Source: an uncultured Planctomycetota bacterium (GTDB taxonomy: Bacteria > Planctomycetota > Phycisphaerae > Phycisphaerales > UBA5793). Taken from it: a DNA stretch of 55,563 nucleotides. Each line of letters opens with the position of its first letter. The stretch's first letter is position 1. The notes below the pieces were generated by a model, which was given only the letters and a program-made list of their open reading frames with translations, did not search any database and had not been told where the DNA came from. The stretch lies in the NCBI GenBank assembly GCA_900696685.1, contig CAADHA010000152.1:1-55563 (forward strand), given 5' to 3'. Positions 8,380 through 16,731 of the stretch are shown here, piece after piece. The position numbers and the translations under genes were made by a program.

Positions 8380-8877
8380 ATGCAAAGCATTGATTGGGTA
8401 GCGGTACTCTTCCGCTGGCTGCACGTCATTCCTGCCATCGTCCTGCTGGGCGGGACGATCTTCGTGCGCTTCGCCGCGCTGCCCGCGCTCGGAGCCTCGG
8501 GCCAGGCCGCGCAATGGCTCGGCGCCGTGCGCAAGAAGTGGGCGATGATCTCCGGCCTGTGCATCCTTCTTCTGCTCGTGAGCGGCTTGTGGAACTTCAT
8601 GATGTACCGTCTCGATGAGGTGCGGGACACAGGGCCGCTGTATCACGCGCTCTTCGGCGTGAAGGTCTTGCTCGCACTGGCCGTGTTCTTCATCGTGTCG
8701 GTGATGTCGGGCACGAGCGCGGCCTTCGCGCCGATGCGGGCGAAGCCGGCGAAGATGCTGACCCTTGCCGCAGGCCTCGGTCTCGCAATCGTTCTGATCT
8801 CCGGCGTCCTGCGCGGCGTCAAGAAGGACACCTCGCTGCCCGCCCGTCCGGCGGACACCCGGCTTCCCACAGGCTGA
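8380..8877 (+). CDS. Four-helix inner-membrane protein (CopD-like fold)
   Basis: This 165-residue protein has four predicted transmembrane helices: VAVLFRWLHVIPAIVLLGGTIF, MISGLCILLLLVSGLWNF, GVKVLLALAVFFIVSVMSG and MLTLAAGLGLAIVLISGVL. The first helix has RWLHV and later histidines, as in CopD/DUF2269-type proteins that sometimes bind haem or copper. A function is not established. A GAAGGA site precedes the ATG. The gene lies just upstream of nuoA with a 69-bp gap. Confidence 0.7.
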   Translation: MQSIDWVAVLFRWLHVIPAIVLLGGTIFVRFAALPALGASGQAAQWLGAVRKKWAMISGLCILLLLVSGLWNFMMYRLDEVRDTGPLYHALFGVKVLLALAVFFIVSVMSGTSAAFAPMRAKPAKMLTLAAGLGLAIVLISGVLRGVKKDTSLPARPADTRLPTG

Positions 8878-8946
8878 TCGAGGCGCCGCACGCACTCCGA
8901 CCGGGGCCTCGTGCGCGGATAAACTGTTCTCCCAAGGCGCAACGCC

Positions 8947-9354
8947 ATGCCGCACGACCACGCTGCATCAACCTCGCTGATCGTTTCGACCTACTGGCCG
9001 ATACTGCTGCTGCTGTGCCTCGCGGCCTCGTTCGCCGTGGCGGTGCTGATCCTCACGCACCTGCTTGGGCCGCGCCGGGCGGGTGCGATCAAGGGCGGGG
9101 CTTACGAGTCGGGGCTGAATCCGATCGACACGGCACGGAAGCGGTTCAACGTCCGATACTACCTGCTCGCGATGACCTTCCTCGTCTTTGACGTGGAGAT
9201 CATTTTTCTCTACCCGTGGGCGACATCGTTTCGCCAGGTCGAGCCGGGCAGCGAGTTAGGGGCTGTGTTCCTCGGGCGCATCCTCTTCTTCCTGCTGGCC
9301 TCCGTGGCGGCGTATGTGTATGCGTGGCGCAAGGGCGTGTTCCGGTTTGACTAG
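8947..9354 (+). CDS. nuoA: NADH-quinone oxidoreductase subunit A (NuoA), orphan
   Basis: This 135-residue, three-helix membrane subunit belongs to the complex I proton-pumping arm near the quinone site. The family signature is clear: YESGLNPIDTARKRFNVRYYLLAMTFLVFDVEIIFLYPW, quoted here as overlapping pieces YESGLNPIDTARKRFN and FLVFDVEIIFLYPW with the two conserved acidic residues. Length fits the family. It is normally first in a nuoABCD... operon, but the next gene here encodes a c-di-GMP-type protein and no other nuo gene lies in the window. It may be separated from the rest of the operon or be an extra copy. Confidence 0.92.
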   Translation: MPHDHAASTSLIVSTYWPILLLLCLAASFAVAVLILTHLLGPRRAGAIKGGAYESGLNPIDTARKRFNVRYYLLAMTFLVFDVEIIFLYPWATSFRQVEPGSELGAVFLGRILFFLLASVAAYVYAWRKGVFRFD

Positions 9355-9522
9355 AGTCGATGCCCGCCCCTGATGGGGCGGCAATCGGCCGATGTCAATC
9401 CGAGTCGGGCAGGTGGCCCGCAAAATCAGCCGTAACGGCTTGCGGAATCGAAGTACCGGCGAATACTGGCCGATGTTCCCTGCACCGCGCGCCCGGACCA
9501 GCGCGCCGTGTGAGGCCCCGCC

Positions 9523-11334
9523 ATGACGCCGGACAGCCATTCAATCCTCACCACCGATGACGGAACGATCCGCAGCGAACTCAAGCGCCTGTTGAACGGC
9601 GGATTGCTGCGCGTGGTGTTCCAGCCGATTCTCGAGTTCCGCACGGGGCTGATCACCGCGCGCGAGGGGTTGATCCGCCCGCCTTCTGACAGCCCGTTCC
9701 ATCACGCCGGCGAACTGTTCGAGGCAGCGGAGCGCGTGGACATGCTCTGGGATTTCGAGCGCGCCTGCCGCGAGGCGACCTTCGCCGCCGCCGAGAACCT
9801 TCCGCCCGGCGAGTTCCTCTTCATGAATGTGACGCCGGCTGTTTTCTGCGACCCGCGTCTCATCGATGAACTCACCGCCCTCTGCCGCAACAGCGCCCGC
9901 TTCGATCCCTCGCACGTCACCATTGAACTCACCGAGCGCAGCGAGGCCGCAAGCATGGAAGTGCTGGCGAAGCAGTCCGACCGGCTGCGCGAGACGGGAT
10001 TCCAGTTCGCGATTGACGATGTGGGCGCCGGGACCAGCGGCCTCAACCGCATCATGCGCCTCCGGCCGAACTGGCTGAAACTCGACCGCGAACTCGTCTC
10101 AAACCTGCACACGGACCCGTTCCGCCGCAACCTCATCCAGTTCTTCGTTCACTTTGCGCGCCTGAGCAGCATTTTGCTCCTGGCGGAGGGCATCGAACGC
10201 GAGGAGGAGTTGCGGGCGGCCCTGGAACTGGGCGTGGCGTACGGCCAGGGGTTTCTCATGGCGCGGCCGGCCGGAGTGCGGCAGGCCATCGATCCCCTCT
10301 GGTATGAGGTCATTCCACTCATGCGCGACCGGATGGAGGCGAGGCGCTTCGAGGATCCCCGCATGGCGCCGATCGGCGAACTGTCTCAGCCCCTGGTCAC
10401 CTGCCCCGCCACCACCACCGCCGCCGAGGCCTTGCGAACCATCGGTTCGCTGCGCGAAGCAACCGCCCTGGCGATCGTGGACGGCTCGCGCGTGCTCGGT
10501 TCGGTCATGATCCAGCAGTTGAAGGAACTCGGGCGGACCAGCCCTGACCTGCCGCTCTCGCGCCTCTGTCATCCCGGCGTGATTGTGGCAAGCCCCGACA
10601 TGACCGTAGCAGAGACGATCAACTGGGCGGTCCTTCGCCCCGATCACGAGATCATGGAGCCGATCCTCGTCGCCAGCGAGGACGTGGTCGGGCTGCTCAC
10701 GATGCGATCGCTGATGGTGGCGGCGGGAAAGATGCGGCCCGAGGGGAGCCCGCACACCTCTTCGCTCACCGGCCTGCCCAACCGCGTGCAACTGGATTTC
10801 CAGATTCAGAGGCGCCTCGACCGGCGTCTGGACACGCTCGGCGGAATCGTCGATCTGCGCGGTTTCCACGCCTACAACCGCGCATACGGCTTCGACATGG
10901 GCGACGCCATGCTCCGCCAGCTTGCTGCCCTGCTCATGATCGAGTTCGGTGAGCACGAGTCCGACGAGTTCATCGCCCACATCGCCGACGACAACTTCTT
11001 CGTGCTCACCAGCCGGCGCGACCTCAAGGTCCGCTTGCGACTCGTCGCGGCCGAGTTCGACCGCTCGCGCGGACAGTTCTTCAATGCGGACGATCTTCAG
11101 CAGGGCTCGTTCGTGTCTGCGTGGCGCGGACCGGGGATGACGGTTCCGCTCTGCAGCCTGCGGATCTTCATCGTGCCGGAAATCTGCGGCGTGGTGCAGT
11201 CCAGCGGCGACCTGCTCGACCTGGCGAGGCGGGCCCGGCGCCAGGAAGAGAACACGCGGATCCCGAGCGAAAGCACCGTGCGGACCATCCGCCTCCGCCG
11301 CGGCGGCAAAGACGGCCGACGCGAAGCGGCGTAG
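9523..11334 (+). CDS. EAL - CBS pair - degenerate GGDEF signalling protein
   Basis: This 603-residue cytosolic protein has an N-terminal EAL domain (about 20-260), then a CBS-type region (about 285-405, LVTCPATTTAAEALRTIGSL and VASPDMTVAETINWAV), then a GGDEF-like domain (about 412-570, LTGLPNRVQLDFQIQRRL). The EAL signature is E-G-L (48-50), and the other catalytic landmarks remain: FMNVTP, IELTER, IDDVGAG, LKLDRE, AEGIE and YGQGF. Phosphodiesterase activity is therefore possible. The GGDEF signature is replaced by ADDNF (488-492), so cyclase activity is unlikely; it may bind nucleotides. The order EAL first and GGDEF last is less common than the reverse. No membrane segment is seen. Confidence 0.85.
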   Translation: MTPDSHSILTTDDGTIRSELKRLLNGGLLRVVFQPILEFRTGLITAREGLIRPPSDSPFHHAGELFEAAERVDMLWDFERACREATFAAAENLPPGEFLFMNVTPAVFCDPRLIDELTALCRNSARFDPSHVTIELTERSEAASMEVLAKQSDRLRETGFQFAIDDVGAGTSGLNRIMRLRPNWLKLDRELVSNLHTDPFRRNLIQFFVHFARLSSILLLAEGIEREEELRAALELGVAYGQGFLMARPAGVRQAIDPLWYEVIPLMRDRMEARRFEDPRMAPIGELSQPLVTCPATTTAAEALRTIGSLREATALAIVDGSRVLGSVMIQQLKELGRTSPDLPLSRLCHPGVIVASPDMTVAETINWAVLRPDHEIMEPILVASEDVVGLLTMRSLMVAAGKMRPEGSPHTSSLTGLPNRVQLDFQIQRRLDRRLDTLGGIVDLRGFHAYNRAYGFDMGDAMLRQLAALLMIEFGEHESDEFIAHIADDNFFVLTSRRDLKVRLRLVAAEFDRSRGQFFNADDLQQGSFVSAWRGPGMTVPLCSLRIFIVPEICGVVQSSGDLLDLARRARRQEENTRIPSESTVRTIRLRRGGKDGRREAA

Positions 11335-11374
11335 CCCAACAGCCGCCGCCACCGCTCCCCAACCACCACGAAAG

Positions 11375-11438
11375 TACACCCGTCCCTATTTTTCGCCCCT
11401 GAAAAACAAGGGTTAAAGAATACACCCGTCCCTATTTT
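11375..11438 (+). repeat. Pair of 18-bp direct repeats
   Basis: TACACCCGTCCCTATTTT occurs at 11375-11392 and again at 11421-11438. Between them lies a small hairpin-capable stretch (CCCCTG-AAAAA-CAAGGG-like). The position is the gap after the EAL protein gene and before dnaB. It resembles the outer sequence of degenerate transposon-associated repeats; no coding content is seen. Confidence 0.65.
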
Positions 11439-11623
11439 CCTGGTCGGCGAGGTCGACGAGTTGTCACAAGGGCGCGGTGGTCCGGCTCCCTGCCCACCGT
11501 CCATGCACACTTGAGCAGTTTCGCGGTAGATGGCCTTGCGAAAAGTCGCTCAGCACGAAGCGCGGCGATATCCTTGCGCAGCGCGCAGGCCGCACCGTTG
11601 CCTTGCCCATTCGCCGCAGGTTC

Positions 11624-13168
11624 ATGCCCGAAACCGCCCCTATCCCGGCGAGCAGTCAGCCCCCTGCCGGCGCTGCGCGCGAATCGCGCCGCCGTGAGCG
11701 CAAAACTATTGAACTGGGCGCTCTTTTCGACCGCCTCCCGCCTCACTCGGTCGAGACGGAGATGGCCCTGCTCGGCTCGATGATCCTCGATCCGAAAGTG
11801 ATCGGCGAGGTGATTCTGTCGGTGAAGAGCGCAGAAGACTTCTATCGCCCGGCGCACGGGGCAGTCTTCTCAGCCCTCGTGGAGTTGTACGACCGGCACG
11901 CCGCGGGCGACATTGCCCTGCTGCACCAGCGCCTCGAGGAGAAGGGCGTCCTGGCGGACATCGGCGGGGTCGAGTACCTCGTTCGGCTGGCCGAGAGCGT
12001 GCCGGCGGCGATCAACGCCCTCCACTACGCCCGAGTCGTGGCGGAGAAGGCGATGGTGCGGCGGCTCATCGGCGCGGCGGGCGAGATTCTCCACGCCGCC
12101 TACACCGAGGGCGGCGAGGTGCGCGACGTCCTCGACGCCGCCCAGAAGGCCATCTTCGACGTCGTCCTCCAGTTCGACCACGAGGGCACGCGCTCGCTCA
12201 GTTCGCTCCTCGAGGAGACGCTCAAGGCGATCGAGTCGCGCGAGCAGGGGCATATCACAGGTCTCGCCTCGCACTTCCGCGAACTTGATGAGATGACCTC
12301 GGGCATGCAGCCGGGCGAGATGATCATCGTCGCGGCGCGCCCCTCGATGGGCAAGACGTCATTCGCGCTCAACGTGGCGGAGAACGTCGCGCTGATGGGC
12401 CAGCCCGTGGGCATCTTCAGCCTCGAGATGGCCAAGCAGCAGCTCGCCGAGCGTCTCCTGTGTTCGCGCAGCGAGGTGGATTCGCACAAACTGCGGCGGA
12501 ACATGATCAGCAAGCACGACTACCACCGCATCGCCACGGCGGTGGGCCAGTTGAGCGAAGCGCCGATCTTCATCGACGACTCGCCGGGGCTGAGCGTCCT
12601 CGAACTGCGCGCCAAGGCGCGGCGCATGGTCGCGAAGTATCAGGTCAAACTCATCGTCGTGGACTATCTGCAACTGATGATGGGCCTGACGCGCGAGTCG
12701 CGCCAGCAGGAGGTCGCGGAAATCAGCCGCGGCGTCAAGTCGCTGGCGCGCGAGCTGAACATCCCCGTCATCTGCCTGAGCCAGTTGAACCGCGCCGCCG
12801 AGACGCGCGAGGACCACCGGCCGCGCATGGCCGACCTGCGCGAATCGGGCTCGATCGAGCAGGATGCGGACGTGGTGATGATGCTCCACCGCGAGGACTA
12901 CTACAACCAGAACAAGCCGGACTTCGAGCCGACGAACATCGCCGAACTCATCATCGCCAAGCAGCGCAACGGCCCGACGGGGACGGTGAAACTCACGTGG
13001 GTGGGCAGCAGCATGAAGTTCAAGGATTTCTCGCCGATGGCCCCGCCGGTCGAGACGGTGCGCCCCGCGCGCGCCGACGCCTCCGCCCCGCCCTATGCGG
13101 CTGCTTCCCGCCCGCGCCTGCCGCGCCCCGCGCCTGAGGACCATCTCGACGACGGCATTCCCATCTGA
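11624..13168 (+). CDS. dnaB: Replicative DNA helicase DnaB
   Basis: This 514-residue RecA-fold hexameric helicase unwinds DNA at the replication fork. The N-terminal primase-interaction domain begins PPHSVETEMALLGSMILDP. Walker A is AARPSMGKTSFAL (about residue 236-248), Walker B is KLIVVDYLQLMMG, and the arginine-finger region is ADLRESGSIEQDADVVMMLHR. The C-terminal extension after KFKDFSPM is proline/alanine-rich and low in conservation. The ATG at 11624 was chosen over an upstream GTG at 11477 because the extra 49 residues show no family similarity and GCAGG lies just before this ATG. The gene stands alone, with a small unknown gene downstream. Confidence 0.93.
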   Translation: MPETAPIPASSQPPAGAARESRRRERKTIELGALFDRLPPHSVETEMALLGSMILDPKVIGEVILSVKSAEDFYRPAHGAVFSALVELYDRHAAGDIALLHQRLEEKGVLADIGGVEYLVRLAESVPAAINALHYARVVAEKAMVRRLIGAAGEILHAAYTEGGEVRDVLDAAQKAIFDVVLQFDHEGTRSLSSLLEETLKAIESREQGHITGLASHFRELDEMTSGMQPGEMIIVAARPSMGKTSFALNVAENVALMGQPVGIFSLEMAKQQLAERLLCSRSEVDSHKLRRNMISKHDYHRIATAVGQLSEAPIFIDDSPGLSVLELRAKARRMVAKYQVKLIVVDYLQLMMGLTRESRQQEVAEISRGVKSLARELNIPVICLSQLNRAAETREDHRPRMADLRESGSIEQDADVVMMLHREDYYNQNKPDFEPTNIAELIIAKQRNGPTGTVKLTWVGSSMKFKDFSPMAPPVETVRPARADASAPPYAAASRPRLPRPAPEDHLDDGIPI

Positions 13169-13404
13169 TTCGGCTGACCGCGGGCACGGCGTCGGGCCGG
13201 ACACCTTCGACCGGCTGTTCTCACCCCAACACATTGCGGCAGGCTTTCTCGGACGTTTGCTGCGCGGCACGTGTGACTTTGCCAGTCGTGCGCGTCCGCA
13301 ATGCGGCCCGGGCGGCTGGGGCGTCAAGAACGTCATGGCCGGGGTCGATCTTCAAGCAGAGGGACCGATCCGGACGAAATGACCCCATCAAGGAGTGCCC
13401 CGTG

Positions 13405-13635
13405 ATGGTCTATCCCAATCTGAGGCTCACCGAGTCGTGCAGCCCGCGGAGCGAGACGGACTTCGAGCCCCTGCCTTTCCGCCTGATGGATGACCTGCTC
13501 CACCGGACGTGCGGGCCGTCTGCTGACAGCGGCGAAGACGTCCTGCACGCGATCGACCGCCTGAGCCTCTCGCTCGACTCCCTGCGCCGGCAACTCGACG
13601 AACTTGATGACGACAGCCCGCGCCCTGCGGCGTGA
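13405..13635 (+). CDS. Small hypothetical protein
   Basis: This is a 76-residue acidic protein I do not recognise. It has a well-placed AGGAG (13391-13395) upstream, and translation could also start one codon pair earlier at the GTG at 13402. The second half is a predicted amphipathic helix with regular leucines (HAIDRLSLSLDSLRRQLDELDDD), quoted in part as SLSLDSLRRQLDELDDD, which could form a short coiled coil. It lies about 235 bp after dnaB and is followed by a strong palindromic terminator-like hairpin. That supports it being a real transcribed gene. Function unknown. Confidence 0.6.
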   Translation: MVYPNLRLTESCSPRSETDFEPLPFRLMDDLLHRTCGPSADSGEDVLHAIDRLSLSLDSLRRQLDELDDDSPRPAA

Positions 13636-13667
13636 ATCTGTCCGGCGCACAACCTGGATGACAGACG

Positions 13668-13699
13668 AACAACCCCATCCCGGCCGGGATGGGGTTGTT
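13668..13699. terminator. Perfect 32-bp palindrome, terminator-like
   Basis: The 16-bp arm AACAACCCCATCCCGG is followed immediately by its exact complement, giving a 32-bp perfect palindrome between the small gene (stop 13635) and the convergent exported-protein gene (stop 13734). As RNA it would form a very stable stem on either strand. There is no long U tract, but the arm ends in GTTGTT on the plus strand. It is best read as a bidirectional terminator. Confidence 0.75.
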
Positions 13700-13733
13700 G
13701 ATGCTCCGACGCGCGGGGCGCCGGAACAACTGA

Positions 13734-14657
13734 TCACGGAACCTGCGCGACGTTGCTTGTCGTGCACGGGCTGCCGTCCACGACGACGAGCTGCAGAAAG
13801 CCCCCGCATGCGCCCGCACCCGCGTTGCCGTTGACCGTTCCGCTTCCATTCCCGGTGCTGATCACGTTCACCAACTGCAACTGAGTGGCGCCGAGGCCCA
13901 GCGCCGTTCCGGCGCACGGTCCGCCGGGAACGCGGAACGAGCCCGTGACTCGCGCAAAGACGATCCCCATCTGGCGCTGAGGCGTCGCGTTGCGCCAGGA
14001 GATCGCCACCACGCCGGGGCACTGCCCGGCCAATTGGAGCGTGGGACCGACGCCGCACGAGGCCGTCTCGAAGAGCATGCGCGCCGCGATCGTATCGGTC
14101 GAGTTGCCGAAGATCGGCGAGTTCCATGCCCGCGAAGCGTCCGGCAGCCCGGCGGTCGTTGAGATGGCGATGCCGAGCGTGCTGCCGCCGAGATCGATCT
14201 GAACGAGGAGATTCCCGTTGCCCGGTTCGTAGCAGAACGGCGAGGAGAACTGAAGCCTCATGGAGAAGTGATCCGGGCCGCCGGCATCCACGATGCCGTG
14301 AAAGGATGGAACGTTGAGCACCTCGGTCCATGACCCCCTGAGGTTGCTGGGCAGATTGGATGAGAGTCCGCCCGGCGCCTTGTCGGTGTAGCCCAGCCGG
14401 ACGACCAGCCCGGAGATGATGTAGTCTTCGCCGTGGTAGAAGGAGTCGGGCGCGAATGACAGCGAGCGAATGAGAAGCGGGTCCGCACCGAACTGGCCCG
14501 CCGCGAAGACCTGCTGATATGAGCAGGGCTCCGTCCAGAAGGGGATTCCGTTCCACCCGCCGTGCGGGCGATTGGGGTAGACCTGGCCGAGCGCCAGGGA
14601 TTCGCAGACGGTTACCGCGGACGCCACAGCCGCCGCCAGGATCACGGTACGTGTCAT
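13734..14657 (-). CDS. Exported protein with shared GACGGF C-terminal module
   Basis: This 307-residue protein has an N-terminal signal peptide (MTRTVILAAAVASAVTVCES, cleavage near LALG). The middle resembles that of the neighbouring gene ending at 14800: both have a YNRP/GAHTFFN-like opening, conserved LGYTxKxPG, SNLPSNLRGSWTEVLN and FCYEPGNGNLLVQIDLGGS. The two are therefore tandem paralogs. The C-terminus has the full module CPGVVAISWRNATPQRQMG... to GACGGFLQLV...NVAQVP, shared with the beta-propeller protein at 5160. AAGGAGAAAG precedes the ATG at 14657; the longer frame upstream is rejected because it lacks a signal. Probably a cell-surface or secreted protein; function unknown. Confidence 0.75.
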   Translation of the reverse strand: MTRTVILAAAVASAVTVCESLALGQVYPNRPHGGWNGIPFWTEPCSYQQVFAAGQFGADPLLIRSLSFAPDSFYHGEDYIISGLVVRLGYTDKAPGGLSSNLPSNLRGSWTEVLNVPSFHGIVDAGGPDHFSMRLQFSSPFCYEPGNGNLLVQIDLGGSTLGIAISTTAGLPDASRAWNSPIFGNSTDTIAARMLFETASCGVGPTLQLAGQCPGVVAISWRNATPQRQMGIVFARVTGSFRVPGGPCAGTALGLGATQLQLVNVISTGNGSGTVNGNAGAGACGGFLQLVVVDGSPCTTSNVAQVP

Positions 14658-14799
14658 GACCTTTCTCCTTTGTAGTGCAACGGGCGGCGGTGTCGTGTGT
14701 ACGGTGCGAAGCGCCGCGCTCGTCTTGAGAACAATATTCGACATCGTCGCAGAGCAGACGCGCCCTGCGCTCGAAACGGCCGCAAACAGGGTAGTTTCC

Positions 14800-15675
14800 T
14801 CACCCGCGCACACGAGCGCGCACTGAACGGACAGTGACAAGGGTGCTCTGTTGCAGGACGCGCGAGACCCGGAAGTGCGCGTGAACCAGCATCCAGGCCG
14901 TCTGCGTGCCGGCGCAGACGCCTCCGGGAATGACGAAGTTGCCCGTGCTGGCGGCGAAGAGGATTCCCATCGGGCGGCTCGGAGTGGCGCCTGCCCATGC
15001 AACGGTCATGCGGCCGGGGCACGCGCCGCTCAACCGCAGGCTCGGCCCGGTGCTGCAGGCTTCTTCGTAGAAGTCCATGCGGGTCGCCGTGGTGGGCGAG
15101 GCCGCGTTGCCGAAACGCGTCGAGTTGTACGCAAGCGAGGACTCAGCGCTGCCGTTGGTGCGCGAGACGCGCAGGTCGGCGCCGGAAACGAAGGACGAGA
15201 AGATCTCGACGAGCAGATTGCCCTGCGAGGGGTCGTAGCACCAGGGCGTATGGAAGCGGAGAATGAACTGGAAGTCCTCAGGCCCGGATCCGGAGAGAAC
15301 CTGCGAAACGCGGGCGTTGAAGACTTCAGTCATCGCGCCGCTGGGGTTCTGTGTGAGATCCGAGTCCAATCCCGTCGGCGGAGACTGTCCGGGGATCTTG
15401 GCGGTGTAGCCCAGCTTGATGATGATGTCGCTGTCGTACTGCTGGCCGTTAAGTCCGTTGTTTGCGGAGAATCCCAGCGCGGAGATCTCCATCGGCCCAC
15501 TCCACAAGGTCGCGTCGAACACCTGGTGCTGCGTGCAGACCTGAGTGCCGCCGAACGGGATGAAGTTGAAGAAGGTGTGCGCTCCAGACGGCCGACGCAC
15601 CTGAGCATTTGCCGCGGAAGCAATCGCGACCGCCGCGATGCCCATGGCAAAACCTGTACGCAAGAACCTTGACAT
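14800..15675 (-). CDS. Exported paralog with truncated C-terminal module
   Basis: This 291-residue protein has a signal peptide MSRFLRTGFAMGIAAVAIAS (AANA cleavage). The body matches the next gene (LGYTAKIPGQSPPTGLDSDL, TEVFNARVSQ, WCYDPSQGNLLVEIFSS). The shared module starts normally (CPGRMTVAWAGATPSRPMG, then FVIPGGVCAGT), but after CAGT the expected LGLG...GACGGFLQL...VP part is absent and an unrelated ~35-residue tail follows. The other two frames of that tail do not restore the module, so this looks like loss or replacement, not a simple frameshift. It lies upstream of its paralog with a 142-bp gap. Function unknown. Confidence 0.7.
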   Translation of the reverse strand: MSRFLRTGFAMGIAAVAIASAANAQVRRPSGAHTFFNFIPFGGTQVCTQHQVFDATLWSGPMEISALGFSANNGLNGQQYDSDIIIKLGYTAKIPGQSPPTGLDSDLTQNPSGAMTEVFNARVSQVLSGSGPEDFQFILRFHTPWCYDPSQGNLLVEIFSSFVSGADLRVSRTNGSAESSLAYNSTRFGNAASPTTATRMDFYEEACSTGPSLRLSGACPGRMTVAWAGATPSRPMGILFAASTGNFVIPGGVCAGTQTAWMLVHAHFRVSRVLQQSTLVTVRSVRARVRG

Positions 15676-15833
15676 TGATCTACTTCTATTGAAGAAAACG
15701 CGGTCAGGGGCGCCCACGATTGCCACGCGCAAACTGCCTCCCCCGCCGATTGCGCCATGACACCGGCCGATGAGGGGGTCCGGGGAGAAAAAGGGCGAGT
15801 TTGGTTGGAAAAGTGCATACACTGGGAATACAC

Positions 15834-16625
15834 GTGATCGACACCCATTGCCACCTGACGTTTCCCCAGTTTGACAGTCGCGTGGAAGCGGTGCTGGACG
15901 CAGCACGGGCGGTTGGGGTTCTGGGCGCCATCACGGTCTGCACCACCACGTCCAACGCCGCGGCTTGCCTCCGCCTGACCCGCGAACACCCCAACCTCTG
16001 GTGCTCGGCCGGCGTCCATCCCCTGCACTCTGATGAGCCGGCCGACTGGGGCGAGATGCTCCGCGTCGCCCGGGAGGACCGGTGCGTCGCCTTCGGCGAA
16101 CTCGGCCTCGACAAGCACTACGACCGCCCCCCGCTCGACACTCAGCGCCGACTCCTCCGCGAGCAACTCGACGCGATCGCCGGCAGCGGCCTGGACCTGC
16201 CCATCATTGTGCATTGCCGGGAGGCGTTCGATGAACTTCTGCCGACCTTCCGCGAATGCGGCCTGGCGGGCGAGCGCTTCGTCTTTCACTGCTTCACCGG
16301 CGATGCGGATGAGGCGCGGGCGGTGCTCGACTTCGGGGCGATGATCAGTTACACAGGCATCATCACCTTCCGCAACGCGCGCGACATACAGGAAGCGGCG
16401 AAGATCACGCCGCTCGACCGGATCATGATCGAGACGGATGCCCCCTTCCTGACCCCAGAGCCGCACCGCAAGGTGCACCCGAACGAACCGAAGTACGCGA
16501 TGGACACCGCGAGGTTCGTGGCGCAGTTGCGCGGTGAGTCGTGGGAGGCGTTCCACGCGGCGATCGACGCAAACACGCGGCGGTACTTTGGAATCGAGTG
16601 GACGCAAGCCCCACGCCCGCGATGA
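15834..16625 (+). CDS. TatD family metal-dependent hydrolase / DNase
   Basis: This protein of about 263 residues has a TIM-barrel amidohydrolase fold. Metal-binding motifs appear in order: IDTHCHL at the N-terminus, GELGLDKHYD, IVHCREAFDELLP, FVFHCFTG and MIETDAPFLTPEPHR. TatD proteins are 3'-5' deoxyribonucleases linked to DNA quality control. The GTG at 15834 gives the usual MIDTHCHL start; in-frame TTG 15801 and GTG 15813 are possible alternatives, with a GGGCGAG site before the former. The last codons and the TGA lie inside a family A palindrome, so the repeat set the C-terminus (APRPR). Confidence 0.88.
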   Translation: MIDTHCHLTFPQFDSRVEAVLDAARAVGVLGAITVCTTTSNAAACLRLTREHPNLWCSAGVHPLHSDEPADWGEMLRVAREDRCVAFGELGLDKHYDRPPLDTQRRLLREQLDAIAGSGLDLPIIVHCREAFDELLPTFRECGLAGERFVFHCFTGDADEARAVLDFGAMISYTGIITFRNARDIQEAAKITPLDRIMIETDAPFLTPEPHRKVHPNEPKYAMDTARFVAQLRGESWEAFHAAIDANTRRYFGIEWTQAPRPR

Positions 16626-16654
16626 GCGAGTCTTCGAGCGAATCGTGGGGTGCG
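16611..16654. repeat. Dispersed palindrome, family A (long-loop form), copy 2
   Basis: CCACGCCCGCGATGAGCGAG and TCTTCGAGCGAATCGTGGGG form a hairpin with CGCGAT/ATCGTG arms. The element overlaps the 3' end of the TatD gene and provides its stop codon. Near-identical to the copy at 55515. Confidence 0.8.
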
Positions 16655-16720
16655 CCAGACCGGCATTCAGGAAACCAAGGAGGCATCGCCGCGCCCCAGG
16701 CGCTGCGGCGGAACACTCCG

Positions 16721-16726
16721 TATCAT
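16721..16726 (+). promoter_or_regulatory. TATCAT -10-like hexamer, 5 nt before ATG (leaderless candidate)
   Basis: TATCAT is followed by CCACC and the ATG at 16732, with no Shine-Dalgarno sequence. This TANNNT spacing matches leaderless promoters known in Deinococcus and Actinobacteria. It is one of five such cases in the window. No -35 is evident. Confidence 0.4.
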
Positions 16727-16731
16727 CCACC

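Noticed and set aside
14800-14925. Frameshift (pseudogene) explanation for the missing C-terminal end of the exported paralog
   Set aside because: Neither of the other two frames restores the LGLG...GACGGF sequence, so the module end is missing or replaced, not merely shifted.
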